The notes under the pieces were generated by a model, which was not told where the DNA came from, made no database searches, and saw only the letters and a program-made list of their open reading frames with translations. The position numbers and the translations under genes are program-made. A stretch of DNA of 38,873 nucleotides from Phoronis australis (Eukaryota; Phoronida; Phoronidae): assembly GCA_002633005.1 (NCBI GenBank), contig NMRA01000173.1:495172-534044 (forward strand), read 5' to 3'. Numbering within the stretch: the stretch's first letter is position 1; each line of letters opens with the position of its first letter. Positions 33,701 through 38,873 of the stretch are shown here, in pieces.

Positions 33701-34125
33701 TGGTATTGGGAGAAAGAACAATTCCTCATGTCATAATTTGTTGAACCTCTCTGTTTTGTGTAAATTTATTGAGTTTTGTGTTTGCTATGGACGGCTGAAG
33801 TAAAGCACCTGTGGAATTTCTAGCGCGGAGTGTCATACCTTGTAGAATATATATATATACATATATATATATATAGTGTATTGAGGACAATCAGCAGCTA
33901 ATGACGCCTGTGTGCTCCACGAGGTTTTGCAGCTTTACATACACTTGGACTCGGACAAGTTTGTCACAGTCACAGATTGTCAGAGCCGCTTGCCTCTAAA
34001 CCATAATATTTGGCACTATGAACTTGTACTATCAGTAAAATTATCTCAGTGTTTACCTTCTGAATTTGTTGATTACTGGGAATTTGCTTCCCTCTTTGAT
34101 TAGGTGGTACAAAAGTAAGCGACAT
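21431..34125 (-). CDS. SS18 (SYT) family BAF-complex subunit, nine exons
   Basis: Join of 34057-34125, 30495-30571, 29628-29709, 28634-28700, 26612-26746, 24694-24759, 23527-24296, 22751-22898 and 21431-21792 on the minus strand; all junctions are GT-AG with matching phases, 591 residues. Residues 1-76 are the SNH domain: MSLTFVPPNQRGK, IQKLLDENNQLINAIVDYQN, AAECSQFQQMLHRNLVYLAT, IADSNQNVQALLP, close to vertebrate SS18. Known role: a nuclear subunit of BAF (SWI/SNF) that binds the BRG1/BRM ATPase side through SNH. The rest is low-complexity, rich in Met, Gln, Pro, Gly and Ser, matching the QPGY region; it has fewer Tyr-Gly pairs than vertebrates and ends NYNQGQF. The protein exceeds human SS18 (about 418 residues) mainly through exon 7. 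Uncertain points are the donors of exons 5 and 8 and whether the assembly gap hides an exon. Confidence 0.93.
21793..22750. other. SS18 intron 8, nothing further seen
   Basis: CpG-poor, AT-rich intron without an exon or obvious repeat. Confidence 0.6.
22751..22898 (-). CDS. SS18 exon 8
   Basis: 148 nt, phase 0 to phase 1: MMSSQAQPMNQPMASRDQMM then a MMGGHMIQQGG stretch. Acceptor ATCAACAG, donor GAG|GTACCA. A second in-phase GT a few codons earlier (GTG|GTAGCT, after QQGG) is a possible alternative end. Directly beyond the donor the frame loses SS18 composition. Confidence 0.8.
22991..23130. repeat. 20-bp minisatellite, 7 copies
   Basis: Units of CTGACCACCGTGGCCAGCAA with single-base variants (ATGG, GTGA). 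It lies in SS18 intron 7, about 90 bases before exon 8. Minus-strand frames of repeated WSVAGHGG come from this array and are not a gene. Confidence 0.95.
23196..23327. repeat. 22-bp minisatellite, 6 copies
   Basis: Units starting TTCACTACTGTAAGGGGCCT, in the same intron as the 20-bp array and about 200 bases after exon 7. Confidence 0.95.
23527..24296 (-). CDS. SS18 exon 7, Met/Gln heptad low-complexity exon
   Basis: 770 nt, residues 166-422, from acceptor TTTTTTTCAG to donor CAG|GTAATA. Its first half is built of about eleven degenerate heptads of the type QNQPMMS, seen in DNA as diverged 21-bp units. The second half is Ser/Gln/Pro-rich with scattered MM pairs. No stop or frameshift is present, and copies differ by synonymous as well as conservative changes, so it is maintained coding sequence. 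Vertebrate SS18 has a Met/Gln-rich region here but no heptad array of this length. Confidence 0.93.
24431..24466. repeat. 14-bp tandem repeat
   Basis: Two and a half copies of AAACAAATGAAAAC in SS18 intron 6. Confidence 0.8.
24694..24759 (-). CDS. SS18 exon 6
   Basis: 66 nt, phase 1 to phase 1: QMPNQMFNMSSQQGGYHNQQ then S. Acceptor GTTGCAG, donor CTG|GTAGGT. Confidence 0.85.
24770..26517. other. SS18 intron 5, no other gene seen
   Basis: Intronic sequence of about 1.7 kb with no supported exon. It holds the 23-bp repeat at 25544-25635. Confidence 0.5.
25544..25635. repeat. 23-bp tandem repeat, 4 copies
   Basis: Units like TAACATGGCCGACACTCAGA plus three bases, in SS18 intron 5. Each unit carries an ATGGCCGAC word. 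Confidence 0.9.
26612..26746 (-). CDS. SS18 exon 5 (3' end uncertain)
   Basis: Begins after TTGCAG with phase 1 and encodes GPMGNNMMSYGSQAQRFNQG and a further Met/Pro/Gln-rich stretch ending VQPQ. Three GT sites in the right phase could end it: 26687 (AAG|GTAACA), 26612 (AGG|GTAAAA) and 26558 (AAG|GTTTTT). I chose 26612 because the sequence beyond it (KKPLVSIAAKPV) loses the SS18 composition. The alternatives change the protein to 566 or 609 residues. The acceptor lies in the first copy of a 79-bp minisatellite. Confidence 0.75.
26742..26980. repeat. 79-bp minisatellite overlapping the exon 5 acceptor
   Basis: Copies start at 26742, 26821, 26897 and 26976 (spacing 79, 76, 79); the last is cut by the assembly gap. 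The first copy includes the first bases of exon 5 and its TTGCAG acceptor. In the next copies the equivalent positions read TTACAG and GTACAA on the minus strand. A G-rich GGGGAGGGGGG run is in each unit. Confidence 0.9.
26981..27728. other. Assembly gap, 748 N
   Basis: Unresolved bases between two different minisatellites, in the intron between SS18 exons 4 and 5. Open frames across it are artefacts. It could hide more repeats or a small in-phase exon. Confidence 1.
27734..28240. repeat. 64-bp minisatellite, about 8 copies
   Basis: Units starting ATTCTATGCTCAAGTATATT, more than 95 percent alike, running out of the assembly gap toward SS18 exon 4. Confidence 0.95.
28634..28700 (-). CDS. SS18 exon 4
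   Basis: 67 nt, residues 77-98 plus one base: APGQGPQQPNMRPQQIPNQG then GD. Acceptor TTGTTCCAG, donor G|GTATGT, phase 1. Composition is typical of the SS18 linker after SNH. Confidence 0.85.
28701..29627. other. SS18 intron 3, nothing further seen
   Basis: AT-rich, CpG-poor intron without a supported exon or repeat. Confidence 0.6.
29628..29709 (-). CDS. SS18 exon 3 (SNH domain)
   Basis: 82 nt. The first base completes Gln49, then FQQMLHRNLVYLATIADSNQ and NVQALLP. Acceptor TTTACAG, donor CCA|GTAAGT, phase 0. This is the most conserved stretch of the family. Confidence 0.95.
29710..30494. other. SS18 intron 2, nothing further seen
   Basis: AT-rich intron without a supported feature. Confidence 0.6.
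30495..30571 (-). CDS. SS18 exon 2 (SNH domain)
   Basis: 77 nt, residues 24-48 plus two bases of codon 49. LLDENNQLINAIVDYQNKGK then AAECS. Acceptor TTTTGTTTTAG, donor CCCA|GTAAGT. Near-identical to the vertebrate SNH core. Confidence 0.95.
30675..30778. repeat. About 20-bp tandem repeat, 5 copies
   Basis: Units like CCCCTCAGTCAACACTAGCG in SS18 intron 1, about 100 bases before the exon 2 acceptor. Confidence 0.9.
32011..32336. mobile_element. Nested MITE-like element with G-run ends
   Basis: Begins CAGTGGCGGATCTAGG and ends CCCCAAATCCGCCTATG. It is homologous at both ends to the element at 18881-19774. GGTCA occurs just outside both ends, allowing one base of slack on the right. Too short to encode a transposase. 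Confidence 0.75.
32545..33118. mobile_element. CpG-rich dispersed repeat, copy 2
   Basis: Same-strand homologue of 7830-8345, more diverged at its start. It ends CTAAGCGCCCTAGGCGCTTA then TTAGGGCGAATACGGTA; the palindromic GCGCCCTAGGCGC is absent from copy 1. It lies inside the 31217-33293 transposon, as part of that element or as an insertion into it. Confidence 0.7.
33845..33876. repeat. AT microsatellite
   Basis: An (AT)n run of about 30 bases with one C, in SS18 intron 1. Confidence 0.9.
34057..34125 (-). CDS. SS18 exon 1 (start codon)
   Basis: Coding part 69 nt, residues 1-23, MSLTFVPPNQRGKQIPSNQQ then IQK. This aligns with the conserved vertebrate start of SS18 through the RQRGK and IQK positions, which fixes the start. 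The ATG has A at -3. The donor is AAG|GTAAAC, phase 0. The 5' untranslated part continues upstream for an unknown length. Confidence 0.9.
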
Positions 34126-34560
34126 CCTCTTGAAGCTTTTCTAGTTGTCTTTGTCTGCAGCGCGTACAAAACAGTATGCTTCCGTAGTAGTTAAATAATC
34201 CTTTCGATAATAAACCACCTTCCGGAAGATAGCGCTCACCATTCGTTTTTCGGTTACGGTTGTCACAGGCGCTTGAGTGTTCACGAAAGACGTCACTCTT
34301 GTGTTGGCTTACGTAGTAAATGGCGCTTGAGTTTAGCTGTTCCTCGATCGCCACTGGCGAGTCACTCACTACTAAATAAACATGCTTCTTGAATGGTAAA
34401 AGTCATCGGGAAATTCGTCTGCCTGTGACGATTGTATGATTTCTCACAAGAAATAGATTCGGAAGCAATCGATTCCACCATTGGGTCCCGTCTCTCCGTG
34501 AGCGGCCCCCTAGTATGAGCACACGAAAAGGATGGTGGCATGGATACCATCAAGGACTGG
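34126..34560 (-). promoter_or_regulatory. SS18 5' untranslated / promoter region
   Basis: Immediately upstream of the SS18 start and richer in CpG than the gene body, as expected of an unmethylated promoter. AAATGGCGCT at 34318-34327 (plus strand) resembles a YY1 site. I see no convincing TATA box. An ATG at 34369 opens a frame on the minus strand that ends at 34100, overlapping the SS18 start in another frame; if transcripts start upstream of it, this would be an overlapping upstream ORF. The transcription start is not visible. Confidence 0.45.
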
Positions 34561-37500
34561 GCAACTGAAAATGAAAGGATCTACTCTTTGAAAAATAACT
34601 AAATGGTTAGCAATTGATAGGTTTTCTGTCACCGGGTTGAACTTGTTGTTAAGTTATGACAAAGCAGTTTTGGAGGAAAAAAACGAACTGAACGAGAAAA
34701 CGACAGATGGCTTCTTTATCACTTGCCCTAGAAAATTATCATAGTAGCTTGTCTTAATGAATTTAAAATTTCAGTGAATTAATAATAGCTCTAGAAAAGC
34801 ATTTTTCGACTTTTTCAAAATACATGTAACTATATGAATGTTGAAGTGCTCGTTTTAAAGTACGTTTAGACAATCTATGCTACAAAAATGGAGCCCTATT
34901 ATAAACAGTGTCCTCGCCAGGGCTCTCAAAGTCCAGATCAAACACTGCGGGTATTTGACACATATTGCCTTCAATTTCATCCTTTCTCCATGTTTCGCTA
35001 TCTCAGTTTCTTTCCGTCGATACTACGAAGCCTAGTAGAACTGGTCAACAAACAGTTGCTGGCTCATTCTGTGATTTTAATCACAATACCACTGTGTACC
35101 CACTTAGATGGGTTCCCTTAATGACATTAATTTATATTTATATTTCTCTAAACAAAATATGATAGTCTTGCTAAAAGCCTTGATGTCTCGACTGATGTAG
35201 TTTGGTGATTTGTCATTGTACACTGGTTCACTTTTACTGGTTGTTCGAATCATACGAGTCATTCTATCGTATTATAGGATGATTAGATGGACCATTATTG
35301 TGTTTTTAATTTGTTCTTAATAATTAGCCAGTTGTAATTAGCCAGTTGTTCTTACATGTAGTATCCTAGATATTCTCAATTAGTTTTGAGCTAGTTTCCA
35401 ATACATTTTACTGCTTGTCATAGAATTGTACATTGTGTCACAAAAGTATGATTTGTTCTTTCACAACCATCTTTTCTGGCTAACTGATTGGTCAATGGTA
35501 CGCCAGATAGCGCCCTTAGACTGGTCCTCTCTTGATTACCAAACCACAGAACATTTTGTCTCGCGAGGCGGTGAGGCCAATGGGGCTCACTGGCTGAGTT
35601 TCTCTTAGGGCCTAGTGCGCAAACGGATAGCCGCTTTCCAAAAAAGTGGACTCACAGTGGCAATGTGATTTAAATCACAGAACCAGCAACCGTCCATTTG
35701 TTGAACAATTCTACTAGGCATGCGCGCACCCAGCCTAAAAATGGGGGGCACGAATTTTTGAGAATGTGGACCTTTTACTAAGATTCACGGGGTACGTTCA
35801 GAGCTATGAATTGTGTATTCGTCGAATTTCTCCCCTTTTAGTGAACTTTTGTTTTGTTTTCTACTTTTTTCAGAGTTTTTGTTTCTCTGAGGCGGACCTT
35901 CATGCCAAATTCGCCAGAGGGGGGACGTTCGAGCCTCCCGAGTCCTCCTCCCCCCGGCCGGGTGCGCGCATGCTAAGCTTCGTAGTAATGGGCTCTTTTG
36001 ACTGGTTTTTATGCACCCACATATAGTTATGGGGGCATAAAAATCGGATATAAGCACGTGCCGTCCCATCCATCATAGGAATATGCCACTAACATGAAGA
36101 AATTTGAACGCCGGACGAACGGACGCCAAATCATGGAGACGACAATAATATGCGCTCACATATATGTGGACGCATAAAGTGATAAAACATACTGTCACAA
36201 AACGCCAAGCCATGTTACAAATATTTATTTCGAAATTTCCGCTCCTCCGGCATATTTAATTTACCAACACAGGTGTAGCAGGCTAATGTCACAGGAATGT
36301 CATGAATTGTGTTTGTTTCAATCCAATTGTCCTGTGTAATGTAAATATTTTGTCAAACGCTCGGATTAAAGCCATGTCAAATACATGTCTTATCTCACGA
36401 ACGACCGTGACCGGGGCCGTTTCGTAGATCACGCAAGTCTTCATGAGATACCGCCTTGTATTACAGGGGCAGCGTGTGATCCTACAGACATGTGTCTATG
36501 GAGTGTCGTGCGTCTACGGAACGCGTTCCTGCATGTCAGTATACCCCAGCAGAACACCGAAGTTTTTTGTGGTTATTCCTGGAGGTGACTGGGCCTTCTA
36601 CCTCACTAAATCATCCCGTACATTTAACCAAGAACACCCTGAACAAGACGGTCAAGACATAAAGAGCTGTCATTTCGAATGAGTTATTCTAAAAAAATGA
36701 GTCAGTTCGAAAAAAACGAATAAATTAACATTAGACCTGTTGATATAGACAAAATGTAGCAGCCAAGACTCCAAAATAATTTATTTAGGTAGTAAGGCAT
36801 CATTAGTCAGATATTATCTAAAGCTTATAAAACTTCAGCATCGTCATCACAGTTTTACCCGAAACGTCACAGTTAATTCGCCTGCGTGAAATGCATGCTC
36901 TTTTGTCTTTTGAAAGCATTGCCTCTCTATTAGAGACGATGAGCTACGCAATGAGTTTGTCCGTGCCAATACCATACTTCAGGTATTTTTGTCAAGTGGT
37001 GATTAAATCTTTTTGCACTGAGTGCGTATAAATAAAACATCTTGAGCGTATAGGTAAATTTAGACATAAAAGAAAACGAAGGTCAGACTGGCAGCGATGG
37101 TTTACCCACAGTAATATATTTTTAGAACAAAACATTAAACTGTCTGAGTAGATAAGTGTTTTACGTTTATTGCATAGGATAGTGCAGCCAGAGGAGCCTG
37201 GAAACTATGGAACGCGGTCGCACTCTTTTAAGCAGGCCTACGCGATCATTTGACTCGTTTTTATGCATTTTTATAGCAATAAAAGTATTATAAGACAAAG
37301 CAACAATAGAAAAGAGAATTGGTCCAGAAAACTGCGCGAGTGAGACTTTTTGGAAAGTTTACAACTTATCCGGTGGATTGTGTACCATCTGACACAGCGC
37401 CACCTACACTGAAAAGTGGCCCTGTGGAAACATGATGAACGACACACGGAATTCCGGGAGTGGGCATCAATGCGCATGCTTGGTCGGAAGTTTATCGATC

Positions 37501-38475
37501 ACATCGCCACCACTTGCACACGCCTTCTATGCACTGCACTTGTTTGGGCTTAGCCATGGGATCGGGTTTCCCTTGATTTTGTTTACTTCGATTACTGCCT
37601 GTTTTAATAAATCGCAACAATTCAAATCAAAGGTGGTCGCCATACTACGTAACAGTAAACTGAAAGGTTTCTCAGATTTCAACCAATGGGAATGACAATG
37701 TTATGACGTCAATCTCATTACTTTAACCAATAAGAAGCCATGATAAACAACATTCCACAGTGCTACCTTTCGTAGCACTGTGAAAGAGTGTAGTGGATTG
37801 TGCACCACAACAAAACTATACAAGTAAATAAAAATGTGGATCATGTTGTATCATAAATGTTTGGCACAGTAGAATAGAAATTGTATAAAAACAATAACGT
37901 TTACGCACTTTAAATTCGTTATCTATGCTGCTGACTTTGCAAGATGGCCGACACGACGGAAATAAATCAAAATTTGACACATAATTAGCTTTTGAATGAA
38001 CCATGCGCTTTTGATGATTTTTTTTTTCATTTTTGTATTTCAGACATTGATGCCTTTCCTGTGATGTAGGCTTTTGTGTTCTAAGTGAAAAAATAATTTT
38101 GGGTTCATGTCAACTTAAAAATTGTCTGGAAGGTCGTCACTTGTACCTGTGTTATCTCTGACCCATGTTCAGTTGTGAAGGCTCAAAAGATGAAATGGTA
38201 ATATGGACATGTCAGAAGGCATTACGGTCCCAAAAATGTTGATTCCAATATGGTATCCTTTCTTGAAACCATTTTAAAAGAAGCGAAGTTACAAAAGCAT
38301 TCGTTTAAAAGTGTAGAATGCGAAACATTGGATCATTTTTAAGACCAAAACATGAAAAAATCCCATTTCAGAATTTTTTTAATTTCTTCGCATATAAAAG
38401 ATTTATCCAATAATATAAATTTTAGTGTCCACAGCGCCACCAACTGGCTTGTAGAAGCACTTGAGTAACACCCAC
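34561..38475. other. Intergenic region, no gene supported
   Basis: Mixed composition, with CpG-normal patches near 35.5-36.6 and 37.2-37.7 kb. Two overlapping plus-strand frames at 36385-36682 have no known motif or splice partner. Repeats seen: AATTAGCCAGTTGT twice at about 35323-35350, palindromic TTATGCACCCACATA / TTATGGGGGCATAA near 36009-36040, and a hairpin at 37756-37782. Confidence 0.45.
37756..37782. other. Perfect 11-bp hairpin
   Basis: CACAGTGCTAC, a 5-base loop CTTTC, then GTAGCACTGTG. The stem is perfect. No transcript or protein context explains it; it may be an element end. Confidence 0.6.
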
Positions 38476-38873
38476 CAGGGGCGGATCTACGTTTTCAGCA
38501 AGGGGGGGTTTAGGATTCCTGCCAAGGTCGAATCCTAGGCGCGTGGCTCCGAGCGGGGGGAGGTCGGGAGGGGGGTTCCCCTCCCGTGTAAGAAATTTTT
38601 TTGTTTTTGTAGCCAAATAGTGAAATTTCCATGCATCCCGGTAAGTTTCTGGCACTTAACATGTCTCTGGAGTTTTTCTTAAGATAATTAAAAACCCTTC
38701 TCGATTTCGTCACATGAACTTGGCACATAAGTTTCGTGAAACCATATTGTGCACATCTGGGTATGAGTCACGTCACCAGCAAAAATTTTTGTTGGAACAT
38801 CTGCTTACACACACCTTTTTTAGCATACGAAAAGTCGTATACGAAAAAGTGTGGTGTGTATACAGGGGTTTAG
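38476..38873. mobile_element. Left end of a G-run MITE/DNA transposon, cut by window edge
   Basis: CAGGGGCGGATCTACG followed by a G7 run matches the termini of the elements at 13325, 18881 and 32011. The right end is not inside the window. The Pro/Arg-rich minus frame here is a product of the G runs. Confidence 0.6.

Noticed and set aside
36385-36682. Two overlapping plus-strand frames in a CpG-normal patch
   Set aside because: Neither shows a known motif, and their lengths are within chance expectation.

Overview
The window looks like nuclear DNA of a marine invertebrate animal, probably a deuterostome or lophotrochozoan; the species cannot be fixed from sequence alone. The signs are split genes with GT-AG introns, a subunit of an animal chromatin-remodelling complex (SS18), an LDL-receptor class A / transmembrane protein, a Penelope-like retroelement with a GIY-YIG domain, many short DNA transposons, tRNA-like sequences and abundant minisatellites. 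CpG is strongly depleted in gene bodies (about 2 in 300 bases near 22.0-22.3 kb) but not in several intergenic or transposon blocks, as expected for mosaic gene-body methylation.

Layout. 1-1110 is a perfect 48-bp minisatellite. 1111-3556 has no gene I can support. 3557-9377 (minus) holds the last three coding exons of a type I membrane protein: one LDLR class A repeat, an acidic juxtamembrane segment, one transmembrane helix, and a short tail with YPLI and PPTY motifs. Its 5' exons were not found. Its introns carry repeat modules with a CTCF-like core, a CpG-rich dispersed repeat and several minisatellites. 9.4-21.4 kb is intergenic and rich in transposons: a 167-bp-arm inverted repeat, a tRNA-like sequence, MITE-like elements, a damaged Penelope-like element (minus, 14425 to about 15790), a CpG-normal block (15.8-17.6 kb) and a 23-bp satellite.

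21431-34125 (minus) is a complete nine-exon gene for an SS18 (SYT) family protein of about 591 residues. Exon 1 is at 34125, the conserved SNH domain is in exons 1-3, a very large Met/Gln-rich low-complexity exon is at 23527-24296, and a Gln-rich C-terminus ends at 21431. All splice phases agree. Intron 1 holds a transposon of about 2.1 kb with an 11-bp terminal inverted repeat and a TATGA target duplication, itself carrying a nested MITE and a diverged copy of the 7-8 kb repeat. The intron between exons 4 and 5 has two minisatellites on either side of a 748-base assembly gap; one of them includes the exon 5 splice acceptor. 34.1-34.6 kb is the likely SS18 promoter side. 34.6-38.9 kb has no gene I can support and ends in a G-rich transposon terminus.

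The two genes lie head-to-tail on the minus strand. SS18 proteins act in the nucleus as BAF (SWI/SNF) subunits, whereas the LDLR-A protein would act at the cell surface or in endosomes. Nothing in the sequence links them functionally. No CRISPR, rRNA or prokaryotic system is present.
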